64,000 nt of DNA from Micromonospora vinacea. GTDB lineage: Bacteria > Actinomycetota > Actinomycetes > Mycobacteriales > Micromonosporaceae. The notes beneath the pieces were generated by a model, which worked only from the letters and a program-made list of their open reading frames with translations, had not been told where the DNA came from and searched no databases. Each line of letters opens with the position of its first letter. The first letter of the stretch is position 1. This document shows positions 8,681 through 18,591 of the stretch, piece by piece. The translations under genes and the position numbers were made by a program. The stretch is taken from NCBI RefSeq assembly GCF_015751785.1, contig NZ_JADOTY010000001.1, positions 4,960,001-5,024,000 on the forward strand. Direction: 5' to 3'.

Positions 8681-10597
<1,917 letters not shown>

Positions 10598-10607
10598 CTG
10601 GCGTACC

Positions 10608-10648
10608 ACCGGCCGGCGGCCCGCCCGAGCGGCGGCCCGCCGGCCGGT
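10608..10648. terminator. Bidirectional hairpin terminator
   Basis: Eighteen-base GC-rich arms (10608-10625 and 10631-10648, one mismatch) around a 5-base loop between convergent htpG and the response-regulator gene. Confidence 0.65.
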
Positions 10649-10652
10649 CCCG

Positions 10653-11306
10653 TCAGCGGCCGGGGATCACCAGACCCGACTCGTAGGCGATCATCACCGC
10701 CTGGGCGCGGTCGCGCAGGTGCAGTTTGGTGAGCAGGTTGCCGACATGGGTCTTCACCGTGTGCTCGCTGAGGTGGTGGTGGGCGGCGATCTCGGCGTTG
10801 GACAGACCGGCCGCGATCAGGCGCAGCACGTCCGTCTCCCGGGGCGTCAGGCCGGTCACCGCGGCGGCCCGGGCGGGGTCCGGATGGCCGCGCCGGTGCA
10901 GTTCGCCGATGACCCGGGCGGTGACGGCGGGGGCAAGCAGCGCGTCCCCGGCGGCGACCACACGGACCGCGTTCACCAGGTCGGCTCGGGGAGCGTCCTT
11001 GAGCAGGAAGCCGCTGGCCCCGGCCCGCAGGGCCGCGTACAGGTGGTCGTCGGTGTCGAACATGGTCAGAGCGAGGACCCGGCTCGACGTGAGCGCGCAG
11101 ACCTGGCGGGTCGCGGCGACACCGTCGAGGACGGGCATTCGCATGTCCATCAGGACGACGTCGGGACGGTGTTCGCGGGCAGCCCGCACGGCCGCCGCGC
11201 CGTCCGGGACGTCGGCGACCACCTCGATGTCCGGCTCGGCGCCGAGGATGGTGGCGAACCCCGCCCGGAACAGATCCTGGTCATCGGCGAGCACGACCCG
11301 CAGCAT
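10653..11306 (-). CDS. LuxR/NarL-family response regulator
   Basis: 217 residues. Receiver domain with acidic pocket LADDQ, phospho-acceptor Asp54 (VLMDMRMP) and a conserved Lys (LLKDAP), then a LuxR-type helix-turn-helix at about 150-208 (LTPRETDVLRLIAAGLSNAEIA, HTVKTHVGNL). The ATG shares one base with the stop of the kinase gene upstream (TGATG at 11304-11308), so the two are co-translated and form a two-component pair. The target genes are unknown. Confidence 0.93.
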   Translation of the reverse strand: MLRVVLADDQDLFRAGFATILGAEPDIEVVADVPDGAAAVRAAREHRPDVVLMDMRMPVLDGVAATRQVCALTSSRVLALTMFDTDDHLYAALRAGASGFLLKDAPRADLVNAVRVVAAGDALLAPAVTARVIGELHRRGHPDPARAAAVTGLTPRETDVLRLIAAGLSNAEIAAHHHLSEHTVKTHVGNLLTKLHLRDRAQAVMIAYESGLVIPGR

Positions 11307-12415
11307 CAGACCACCGCCGGTGCCGACAGCGGCAGGGAAGCGGTCACCGTGAAGCCGTGACCGCCGGAGGCCGGGCCAGCGCGCAGGGTGCCGCCGCAGG
11401 CGTGGGCGCGCTCGCGCATGCCGACGATCCCGTACCCGGGCAGGCCCGCGTCGGACCCGCGGTAGCCGCAGCCGTCATCGGTGACCGACACGGTCAGCGA
11501 GTTCGCCGTGTGGTCCAGTCGGACCCGAACCGATCGGGCCCTGGCATGCCGCACCACGTTGGTCAAGGACTCCTGCACGATCCGGTAGGCGGCCACCCCG
11601 ACGTCCGGGGGCGGCGGCTCGACGGCACCTCCGGACGGCGAGACGCTGAGCACGGCATCGAGGCCGGCGGCACGGACCCGCTCGACGAGGACGGGAAGGT
11701 GGCCCAGACCCGGCTGGTCAAGTGGCTGGTCGGCGGGTTCGTACAGGCTGCCGACCGCGCGGCGGAGCTGAACGACCGCGTCCCTGCCGGTGGCGGCGAT
11801 CGTGGCGAACGTGGCATCAGCGCGATCCGGCTGCTGGCGGACCAGCAGCGGACCCGCCTCCGCCTGGACGATCATGACGCCGACCGCGTGGGTGAGGATG
11901 TCATGCAGGTCGCGGGCGATCCGGGTGCGTTCGCGCAGCACCGCCGCCGTCCGTTCACCGGCGATGCGACGATCGCGTTCGGCGAGGGCCGCGGCCTGGG
12001 TCCGGCGGGCCCGGGTGCTGGTGCCCAGCAAATACGCGAAGAGGTAGGCGACCGACAGGTAACGCAGCACCTCCACGTCCGGGCGGGGGTAGAGCAGCGA
12101 GACCAGCAGGCCGGCGGCGGTGAGCGCGACGCCGAGCAGGCGGATCGGCAGGGAGGCCCGCGCCGCGAACGTGTAGAGGCAGACCAGCGGTCCGACCGGC
12201 AGCAGTGGGGGAGCGCCGAGCGAGGCGGACACGGTCGTGGCGACGCCCACGACGAGGGCGACCCGGATCAGCGCCCGGTCCCGCCACAGCACCGGCACCG
12301 ACGACGCGACCGCGAGCGGCAGCACCCACCAGGCACGTGGCCCACCGACCAGGGCGGGCAGCACTGTCGCGGCGACGGCGGCCACTGTGACGGCGAGATT
12401 GACGTACTGCTTCAC
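11306..12415 (-). CDS. Sensor histidine kinase (HisKA_3 type)
   Basis: 369 residues from the GTG at 12415; the frame is open upstream but that stretch has no hydrophobic start. About five transmembrane helices fill residues 1-155. HisKA_3 follows with the phospho-acceptor in ARDLHDILTHAVGVM, then a HATPase domain (VTDDGCGYRG, GYGIVGMRERA) ending near residue 360. This architecture pairs with NarL-type regulators, and its partner is directly downstream with a 1-base overlap. There is no large external sensor, so the signal is probably sensed in or near the membrane. Divergent from the Lnt-like gene, with about 110 bases between starts. Confidence 0.92.
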   Translation of the reverse strand: MKQYVNLAVTVAAVAATVLPALVGGPRAWWVLPLAVASSVPVLWRDRALIRVALVVGVATTVSASLGAPPLLPVGPLVCLYTFAARASLPIRLLGVALTAAGLLVSLLYPRPDVEVLRYLSVAYLFAYLLGTSTRARRTQAAALAERDRRIAGERTAAVLRERTRIARDLHDILTHAVGVMIVQAEAGPLLVRQQPDRADATFATIAATGRDAVVQLRRAVGSLYEPADQPLDQPGLGHLPVLVERVRAAGLDAVLSVSPSGGAVEPPPPDVGVAAYRIVQESLTNVVRHARARSVRVRLDHTANSLTVSVTDDGCGYRGSDAGLPGYGIVGMRERAHACGGTLRAGPASGGHGFTVTASLPLSAPAVV

Positions 12416-12524
12416 GTCGGCAGTATCGTCCGAGCCGGCGCGCCGACGCCTCCCTCCACGGGACCAGATCGATCCCGGCCCGCACGGTGATCCGCCCCGG
12501 CCGCCCGCGCCGCACGCTCGACCC

Positions 12525-13946
12525 ATGATGACGATCCTCGCCACGCTCCTCAGTGGCCTGCTTTGGCTCGGTGGCACCGGGCTGCACCCGATCCCCGCGC
12601 TGACCTGGCTCGCCCCGCTCCCGCTGATCCTCGCCTCGACGCGGGTACGCCCGCGGACCGCGCTCTGCGCGACCGCCCTCGCCTGGTCGATCGGTCAGGG
12701 CGGCGTGGTCGGCTACTACCTCGGCACCCTGCGACTACCGGTCCCCGCGGTCGCCGGCGTGGTCCTGCTCGGCCTCGGGCTGGCGACCGGCACGGTCCTG
12801 CTCGCCCGGGTACTGCTGCTACGCGGACGAACCGCCCTCGCCGTCCTCGCCGTGCCATCGCTCTGGGTGCTGGGGGAGTACGCGGCGTCCCGCCTGCTGC
12901 CGCACGGCGCCTGGTGGAGCCTCGCCTACACCCAGGCCGACGTCCGTCCGGTCATCCAGCTGACCGCGCTCACCGGAGTCTGGGGCGTCACCTACCTGCT
13001 GCTCGCCGTCCCGATCGCCCTCGCCGCCCTGCGCGCAAGCCCACGCCCCGCCCTCACCTGCCTGCTCGTCCTCCTGCTCGGCGCCGGCGGGTGGTCGGCC
13101 TGGTCGCTGGGCCGTTCCCCCGACCCGGCCGCGCGGCTCACCGTCGGCCTGGTGGCCCTGCGCCAGCCCGAGGACGGACTTCCGGTCGACGAGCCGCAAG
13201 GCCGTGACCTGCTCGCCCGTTACGCCGCGCGGGTCGAGGGCCTGGTCGCCCGTGGGGCACGGATCGTCGTCCTGCCGGAGAAGGTGTTCGCCGTGTCGGA
13301 CACGACGATGCCCGTGCTCGTGGCCGCGCTCCGGCAGACCGAGGCTCAGGTCGTCGTCGGTGCGGTGCGGCAACGGGCCGGCGGGGCGAGCAACGTCGCG
13401 CTGGTGCTCGAACCGGGTGGGACCGTCACGACGTACGAGAAGCAGCATCTCATCCCGGGCCTGGAGGACTGGCTGACGCCGGGTGACGGCGAGGTGCTCG
13501 TGGACGGGCGGTTCGGCGTCGCGATCTGCAAGGACCTCGACCATCCCGACCTGGTCCGGCGGTATCGGGCGCAGGGCGCCTCGGTGCTGCTCGTCCCCGC
13601 CCTGGACTTCACCTCCGATGGCTGGCTGCACGGTCGGATGGCAGTGGTCCGGGGTGTGGAGAACGGGCTCGTCGTGGTCCGGGCCGCGGCGTTCGGCCGG
13701 CTGACGGTCACCGACCCCGGCGGCAGGATGGTGGGCGAGGCCACCGCCGGTGACGCGGAGCTGCTGCTCGCCGCCCCGACGTCGGGCTGGGGCACTGTCT
13801 ATTCGCGTACCGGAGACTGGTTTCCGCTGTTGTCAGTGGCCCTGTTGGTCCTGGCCGTGGGTGGGGCACGTGGCGGCCGGTGGCCTGGCTCCGCCACGAC
13901 AGCTGAACGCTCGGCCGGACAACCGGCCGAGCGTTCGTCCGTGTAG
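12525..13946 (+). CDS. lnt: Apolipoprotein N-acyltransferase-like membrane enzyme
   Basis: 473 residues from the ATG at 12525 (a second ATG follows at once). Residues 1-190 contain about six transmembrane helices; residues 200-440 are a nitrilase-type domain with all three catalytic residues visible: Glu in VLPEKVF, Lys in YEKQHLIPG and Cys in VAICKDLDHPD. Lnt adds a third acyl chain to the N-terminal Cys of lipoproteins. The family is usually about 500 residues, so this one is near full length. A last helix precedes the stop. The coding end overlaps a strong hairpin (13905-13936). It could instead be one of the several Lnt paralogues actinomycetes carry, so the exact substrate is open. Confidence 0.85.
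   Translation: MMTILATLLSGLLWLGGTGLHPIPALTWLAPLPLILASTRVRPRTALCATALAWSIGQGGVVGYYLGTLRLPVPAVAGVVLLGLGLATGTVLLARVLLLRGRTALAVLAVPSLWVLGEYAASRLLPHGAWWSLAYTQADVRPVIQLTALTGVWGVTYLLLAVPIALAALRASPRPALTCLLVLLLGAGGWSAWSLGRSPDPAARLTVGLVALRQPEDGLPVDEPQGRDLLARYAARVEGLVARGARIVVLPEKVFAVSDTTMPVLVAALRQTEAQVVVGAVRQRAGGASNVALVLEPGGTVTTYEKQHLIPGLEDWLTPGDGEVLVDGRFGVAICKDLDHPDLVRRYRAQGASVLLVPALDFTSDGWLHGRMAVVRGVENGLVVVRAAAFGRLTVTDPGGRMVGEATAGDAELLLAAPTSGWGTVYSRTGDWFPLLSVALLVLAVGGARGGRWPGSATTAERSAGQPAERSSV
13905..13936 (+). terminator. Hairpin terminator overlapping the end of the lnt-like gene
   Basis: Perfect 14-base arms (13905-13918 and 13923-13936) around ACAA, followed by a GT-rich stretch. It lies inside the last codons of the lnt-like reading frame, with the stop 8 bases further on. 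Confidence 0.6.
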
Positions 13947-13975
13947 CGCGGATCAGTTCAGGTGTCGGTGGCCCG

Positions 13976-14344
13976 TCACGCCGCGGAGGCGGACGCCTTC
14001 GGCCCTCGGTGCGTCGCCGCCGGGCCGGCGTTCCAGCCCCAGCGGGGGGCCGGTACCGCGGCGTCGCGGCGCCCGTCCGTGTCGACGTCCTCGCTGTCGG
14101 TGCCGTCGACGGTCAGCTCGACGGAGCCGGGTGTGCTGCGGGCCAGTCGCAGCGAGTGCTCGGCGCCAGTGCGGGCCGCGCACGGCCAGGACTGCCCGGC
14201 GCACTGGAGGTTGCGGCAGTGGCCCTCGTCGTCCGGCTCGTGTGCGCTCAGCACGTCGACAGCCAACTGCCACAGCAGCGGGTCGGTCACGTCGTGCGGG
14301 CGCTCGGCGGTGCGGCTAGGTCGGTTGCTGGTGTCGTCGGACAT
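13976..14344 (-). CDS. Conserved protein of unknown function (Cys-containing, 122 aa)
   Basis: 122 residues. The middle part (DPLLWQLAVDVLSAHEPDDEG, then HCRNLQCAGQSWPCAA) looks conserved and has three closely spaced Cys plus a His, a possible small metal-binding knuckle. The C-terminus is low complexity and may be variable. No signal peptide or membrane segment. It converges with the lnt-like gene. I do not recognise a characterised family. Confidence 0.65.
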   Translation of the reverse strand: MSDDTSNRPSRTAERPHDVTDPLLWQLAVDVLSAHEPDDEGHCRNLQCAGQSWPCAARTGAEHSLRLARSTPGSVELTVDGTDSEDVDTDGRRDAAVPAPRWGWNAGPAATHRGPKASASAA

Positions 14345-14466
14345 CGTGGGCCCCCCTCGTCAGGCTGTACCCCCCAAGGGTCACCCGTCAGCCGCCGGCT
14401 AAACCGCCGACCTGCTGTGATGTGTCTCTGGTCGCAGCTCGACCGCGGACGCCGCACGCGAATCGG

Positions 14467-15660
14467 TCAGTCCGGCAGGAGCGGCATCTCCACGCCCGGC
14501 TCCCGGCCGAGCAACACCGCCCGGGTGAGCGCCGCTGATCCGAACCGGTCGCGGACCGCGTCGACAGCAGCGTCCAGATCGGACCCGACGTCCGGCTGGA
14601 ACGGCAGCTCCGGCTGGACCGGGTTGTCGTCGAGGTTGCCCACCGAGACACCGATCAGTGTGACACCACGGCGATCGATCTCGGGCAGCGCGGCGTGCAG
14701 CAATGCACGCGCGGCGGCGAGCAGTGGCGTGGTGTCCGCCGTCGCCTTACCCACCGTGTGCGATCGGGTCGCCCGGGTGTAGTCGCCGAAGCGCAGCCGC
14801 AACACCACAGTGCGGCCGGACCGCCCGGCCGTCCGCATCCGCCGGCTGACCCGGTCGACAAGGCCGGCGAGGATGGCGTCCAGCTCCGTCGAGGCGTGCG
14901 GGGTACGACTCAGCGCGTGCTGCGCGCCCATCGAACCGCGCCGCCGCCCCACCTGCACCGCCCGGGGGTCGCGATTGTGTGCCAGCGCGTGCAGGTGCCG
15001 GCCGGCGCCCGCACCGAGCAGCGACACCAGCGCCGCCTCACCGAGGCGGGCCACCTCCCCGACGGTACGGATCCGGCGTTCGCGCAGCTTGGCGGCCGTG
15101 ACCGGGCCGACGCCCCAGAGCCGTTCCACAGGCAGTGGGTGCAGGAACGCCAGCTCGGCGTCCGGTGCGACCACCAGCAGGCCGTCCGGTTTCGCCACTC
15201 CGCTGGCCACCTTGGCCAGGAACTTCGTGCGGGCCACCCCCACCGTGATCGGCAGGTGGACCCGGTCGCTGACCTCCCGGCGCAGTCGTTCGGCGATCTC
15301 GGCCGGTGGCCCGACCAGCCGCCGCAGGCCACCCACGTCGAGGAACGCCTCGTCGATGGAGAGCCCCTCGACCAGCGGTGTGGTCTGCCGGAAGATCTCG
15401 AAGACCGCGCGACTCGCCGCCGTGTACGCCGACATCCGTGGCGGAACGACGATCGCGTCCGGGCAGAGCCGACGCGCCTGCTGGCCGCCCATCGCGCTGC
15501 GGACGCCGTGCGCCTTCGCCTCGTAGCTGGCCGCGAGCACCACGCCGCCGCCGACGATTACCGGCCGCCCGCGTAGGCGCGGGTCGTCGCGCTGCTCGAC
15601 CGACGCGTAGAACGCGTCCAGGTCGGCGTGCAGGATGCTGGCGCCGGGCGACACGTACAC
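14467..15660 (-). CDS. dinB: DNA polymerase IV (Y-family translesion polymerase)
   Basis: 397 residues. The Y-family catalytic motifs are present: HADLDAFYASVEQ at the N-terminus (first metal-binding Asp), YEAKAHGVRSAM, and SIDEAFLDV with the second Asp-Glu. A helix-hairpin-helix region (LWGVGPVTAAKL) and the little-finger domain complete the protein. It copies past damaged bases with low fidelity. The first possible start is a GTG at 15660, and a second GTG lies two codons later; a LexA-like box (15654-15667) covers both. It is followed by the unrelated Cys-containing gene. Confidence 0.95.
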   Translation of the reverse strand: MYVSPGASILHADLDAFYASVEQRDDPRLRGRPVIVGGGVVLAASYEAKAHGVRSAMGGQQARRLCPDAIVVPPRMSAYTAASRAVFEIFRQTTPLVEGLSIDEAFLDVGGLRRLVGPPAEIAERLRREVSDRVHLPITVGVARTKFLAKVASGVAKPDGLLVVAPDAELAFLHPLPVERLWGVGPVTAAKLRERRIRTVGEVARLGEAALVSLLGAGAGRHLHALAHNRDPRAVQVGRRRGSMGAQHALSRTPHASTELDAILAGLVDRVSRRMRTAGRSGRTVVLRLRFGDYTRATRSHTVGKATADTTPLLAAARALLHAALPEIDRRGVTLIGVSVGNLDDNPVQPELPFQPDVGSDLDAAVDAVRDRFGSAALTRAVLLGREPGVEMPLLPD

Positions 15661-15667
15661 ATGTTCG
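15654..15667 (-). promoter_or_regulatory. LexA/SOS-box-like site at the dinB start
   Basis: On the minus strand the 14 bases read CGAACATGTGTACG. The actinobacterial LexA consensus is CGAAC-RNRY-GTTYG, so there is one mismatch. The box covers the candidate start codons, which would fit a leaderless or very short-leader transcript repressed by LexA. Confidence 0.45.
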
Positions 15668-15711
15668 CATGACGCCCGGCCGACGCGGCAGTGAGCTGGG
15701 CGAACGCCCGA

Positions 15712-16182
15712 TCAGTCGAGGCAGAACTCGTTGCCCTCAGGGTCGGCCATGATGAGATGACCGGCGCCCAACGGGGGAGCGGGCTCGTGTCGACTGAGCC
15801 GTTCGGCGCCGTGCGAGACGAGCCGTTCGGCCTCCGCCTCCAGGGCCGCCATCCGCTCGTCACCCTCCAACCCGGGGGCCGCACGGACGTCGAGGTGGAC
15901 GCGGTTCTTCACCTGCTTGTGCTCCGGCACCCGCTGGAAGAACAGCCGCGGTCGCGTGCCCTCGGGGTCGACCACCGCCGACGCGTCGTTGCGGTTCTCC
16001 GGCGGCACACCCATCGCCTCCAACGCCTGGTCCCAGGACTCGAAGTCTCCGGGCGGGGCCTGCAGCTGGTAGCCGAGCGCCTCGGCCCAGAACGTGGCCA
16101 ACCGGGCCGGGTCTGCGCAGTCGAACGTGATCTGGACGTCGCGGGTCACTGTGGGTCCCTGCTTCCTGATCTGGTCGGTCAT
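15712..16182 (-). CDS. VOC-family (glyoxalase/bleomycin-resistance fold) protein
   Basis: 156 residues. Two beta-alpha-beta-beta-beta modules are evident: VQITFDCADPARLATFWAEAL at the N-terminus and the closing MADPEGNEFCLD segment, which is diagnostic for this fold. Members bind metal and act on, or sequester, small molecules; the exact substrate is unknown. It is divergent from a WYL regulator with a perfect operator palindrome between them, which makes it the likely target of that regulator. Confidence 0.85.
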   Translation of the reverse strand: MTDQIRKQGPTVTRDVQITFDCADPARLATFWAEALGYQLQAPPGDFESWDQALEAMGVPPENRNDASAVVDPEGTRPRLFFQRVPEHKQVKNRVHLDVRAAPGLEGDERMAALEAEAERLVSHGAERLSRHEPAPPLGAGHLIMADPEGNEFCLD

Positions 16183-16198
16183 GATCCCAGCCTCCCCC

Positions 16199-16227
16199 GG
16201 ATAGCGGACAGGGTCGTTCCGCTATCC
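16199..16227. promoter_or_regulatory. Operator palindrome between VOC gene and WYL regulator
   Basis: Perfect 10-base inverted arms GGATAGCGGA (16199-16208) and TCCGCTATCC (16218-16227) with a 9-base spacer. It sits 17 bases from both divergent start codons (16182 and 16244), the expected place for a regulator to control itself and the VOC gene. Confidence 0.65.
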
Positions 16228-16243
16228 GTGCAACGATCGACGG

Positions 16244-17221
16244 GTGACCGTCGAGGCGACGACCGAGCGGGTGCTGCGCCTGCTGGCGCTGCTGCAACGA
16301 CGACTGTCCTGGACGGCCGCCGAACTCGCCGCCGAACTGGGGGTCACCGACCGTTGCGTGCGCCGCGACGTGCAGCGCCTGCGGACGCTCGGCTATCCCG
16401 TGCACGCGGTGTCGGGCGTCGGCGGCGGCTATCAACTCGGTGCGGGCACCCGGCTGCCGCCGTTGCTCCTGGACGACGAGGAGGCGATCGCCACGGCGGT
16501 GTCGCTGCGGCTCGCCTCCGGGGGCACTGTCGCCGGGGCGAGCGAGGCGGCGCTGCGGGCACTCGCGAAGCTCGACCAGGTGATGCCGTCGCGGCTCCGC
16601 GCCGAGGTACGGGCGGTGCACGGCTCCACCGACACGCTCATCGGCCCGGTCGCCGAGATCGACGCGGAACTGCTGGTGACACTGGCCCGGTCCTGTCGGG
16701 ACGGGGTACGCGTTCGATTCCACTACCCCGACCGGGGCGCTGTGGAGCAGGAACGGACGGTCGAGCCGATCCGGATGGTCACGACGGGCCGCCGCTGGTA
16801 TCTGATGGCCTGGGACGTCGACCGCGACGACTGGCGGACGTTCCGACTGGACCGGATGCGGGCGGCGATGGCGACGACCTGGCGCTTCCCGGCACGCGAG
16901 CACCCGGATCCGGTCGCCTTCGTGCAGCGGGCCGTGACCGGGGCGCCGTACCGGTACCTCGCCCGGGTGCGGGTGCGTGCCCCGGCCGAGCGGGTGCGCG
17001 AGGTGGTTCCGCCCCAGGTGGGGCGGGTCGAGGACGACAGCGACGGGTGGTCCGTGCTGGTCGTCGGCGGCGACGACCTGGAGTGGCTCGCCGCGCACCT
17101 TGGCCGCCTGGATCACGAGATGGAGGTGCTGGAGCCTCCCGAGCTGCGCGAGGCCGCGGGTCGGCTCGCCCGTCGCCTCGCGGTGCTGGCCGGTGCGACG
17201 TCGGAGCCCGGCGCGCGGTGA
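16244..17221 (+). CDS. WYL-domain transcriptional regulator (YafY type)
   Basis: 325 residues from a GTG start. An N-terminal DeoR-like helix-turn-helix (WTAAELAAELGVTDRCVRRDVQRL) and wing are followed by a WYL domain (about 140-230, with the RRWYLMAWDVDRDDWRTFRLDRM core) and a C-terminal WCX extension. WYL regulators sense small ligands or nucleic-acid fragments. The palindrome at 16199-16227 and the divergent VOC gene indicate local control. Its 3' end overlaps the tail of the convergent GNAT frame by 109 bases. Confidence 0.9.
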   Translation: MTVEATTERVLRLLALLQRRLSWTAAELAAELGVTDRCVRRDVQRLRTLGYPVHAVSGVGGGYQLGAGTRLPPLLLDDEEAIATAVSLRLASGGTVAGASEAALRALAKLDQVMPSRLRAEVRAVHGSTDTLIGPVAEIDAELLVTLARSCRDGVRVRFHYPDRGAVEQERTVEPIRMVTTGRRWYLMAWDVDRDDWRTFRLDRMRAAMATTWRFPAREHPDPVAFVQRAVTGAPYRYLARVRVRAPAERVREVVPPQVGRVEDDSDGWSVLVVGGDDLEWLAAHLGRLDHEMEVLEPPELREAAGRLARRLAVLAGATSEPGAR

Positions 17222-17700
17222 CGCAGCGTGTAGTGGCGCAGCGACACCGGGCTACCGTCGGGAGCGGCCCAGGGCGCCGTGCTGGTGCCGAGGCACCGCC
17301 AGCCCGCGCGCTCGTACAGCGCAGCGGCCGCGGTGCCACCAGCGGCCAACTCCAGCACCAGGTCCGTGCCACGTTTCTCCGCCCACCGGCGGGCCCGGTC
17401 CAGCAGCGCGCTGCCCAACGCCAACCCCCGGGCTTTCGGCGCCACGAAGAGACGAGCCACCTCGGCAGTCGGCCGCCCGTCCACCTGATCGGGGATCCGA
17501 TGCACAGCGACATGCCCGACGACGGCCGCGTCGGCGTCGACGGCGACCCAGGCCCGCGCCGGGTGCGGTTCGCGCAGCCAACGGTGCGGGTCGGCGGGTC
17601 AGTTCAGCGGGTACCGGTCGACCCGGTGAACCTCGGCGAGCGCTGCGACGCAGCCGTCCAGATCGGTGGCGCGCCGCCGGCGGACAGCGGGTCGGTTCAC
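17113..17700 (-). pseudogene. GNAT-family N-acetyltransferase interrupted by an in-frame TGA
   Basis: From the GTG at 17700 the frame reads VNRPAVRRRRATDLDGCVAAL and continues to RYPLN, then TGA at 17601-17599, then PADPHRWL and a normal acetyltransferase core (acetyl-CoA loop region VARLFVAPKARGLALGSALL, closing YERAGW and LRHYTLR). Homologues of this type have Trp at the stop position, so a single TGG-to-TGA change has split the gene. The GTG overlaps the stop of the upstream GNAT gene by 4 bp, which supports it as the true start. An internal ATG at 17505 could only give a product lacking the N-terminal quarter. A sequencing error is the main alternative. The tail overlaps the WYL gene. Confidence 0.8.
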
Positions 17701-18218
17701 AGGTCGTCGAACGGGCCGGCGTAGCGGAACTCGCCCCGGACCGACTCACGCCACGCGTGCGACGGTCGACCCATGAAGTACTGCGGCCCCCACGGCTGTG
17801 GCGGAGTCACGCCCAGCTCGACGGCGGGCCGGAACCCGAAGCGCGGGTAGTAGTCGGGGTGCCCGAGCAGCACCACGAGCGGTTCGTCCCGCGCGTCGGC
17901 CGCGCCGAGCACCGCGTGCATCAACGCGCTGCCGACCCCACGCCGCTGCCAGTCGGGCAGCACGCCCAGCGGCCCCAGGCCCAGCGCGACGGGCGCACCG
18001 CCCACCAGGCCGCGGGTGGCCACCACGTGCCCGACCACCCGACCGTCCGAATCGGTCGCCACCAGGGAGTACGCGGGCAGCCAGCCCTCGTCGGCGCGCA
18101 GCGCGTCGACGAGCGTCGCCTCGACCGGCACGGCGTCGCCGTCGGCCTTGGCGAAGGCGGCGGAGTGCACCGCCCGGATGGCGTCGACGTCGGCGGGTGT
18201 CTCGCGTCTGATCAGCAC
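17697..18218 (-). CDS. GNAT-family N-acetyltransferase
   Basis: 173 residues from the GTG at 18218; longer versions of the frame start in non-conserved sequence. The GNAT fold is clear: MLIRRETPADVDAIRAVHSAAF at the start, the acetyl-CoA binding loop VLPDWQRRGVGSALMHAVL and the phrase HPDYYPRFGF, which places it in the YhbS-like branch. The acceptor is unknown. Its stop overlaps the start of the second, interrupted GNAT gene (GTGA at 17697-17700), so the two were built to be co-translated. Confidence 0.9.
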   Translation of the reverse strand: MLIRRETPADVDAIRAVHSAAFAKADGDAVPVEATLVDALRADEGWLPAYSLVATDSDGRVVGHVVATRGLVGGAPVALGLGPLGVLPDWQRRGVGSALMHAVLGAADARDEPLVVLLGHPDYYPRFGFRPAVELGVTPPQPWGPQYFMGRPSHAWRESVRGEFRYAGPFDDL

Positions 18219-18591
18219 CGCGCCACCATATTCGCGGTGAGTCGCCGGCTCCACGCGTTTATCGCAGGCACCGATGTGCCGGCGGTCGCGTCGGCCGCCC
18301 GGCCGACCGACGTGCAACGGCGATGGTTGTGCCTGGTGGCTGCTGTGCCTGGCGGTCGTCGTACCTGACAGTCGTGGTGGCTGGCGGTCGTGGTGGCCGG
18401 CGGCGGCACTTCGCGGACATGACGGGGAAACGGCTGATGTCTGTGAGTCATCAAGATGCCGCCCAGTCATCAAGCGATCCGCGATCCGCGATCCGAGTGG
18501 CCGTGGCCCAGCCAGGGCCTGCGGGCCGCCCCCGGGCCTGGGGCCTCTCTGGTCCGCGCGTGCGGCCCGTGCCGGCTGGCCGGGCGTGATC
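18219..18591. other. Intergenic region with short direct repeats
   Basis: No convincing gene. It must hold the promoter of the GNAT pair (right to left). Two kinds of short repeats are visible: several copies of TGGCGGTCGT-like decamers around 18350-18400, and AGTCATCAAG twice (from about 18448 and 18464) followed by GATCCGC units around 18476-18495. Frames crossing it have no family likeness. Confidence 0.4.
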
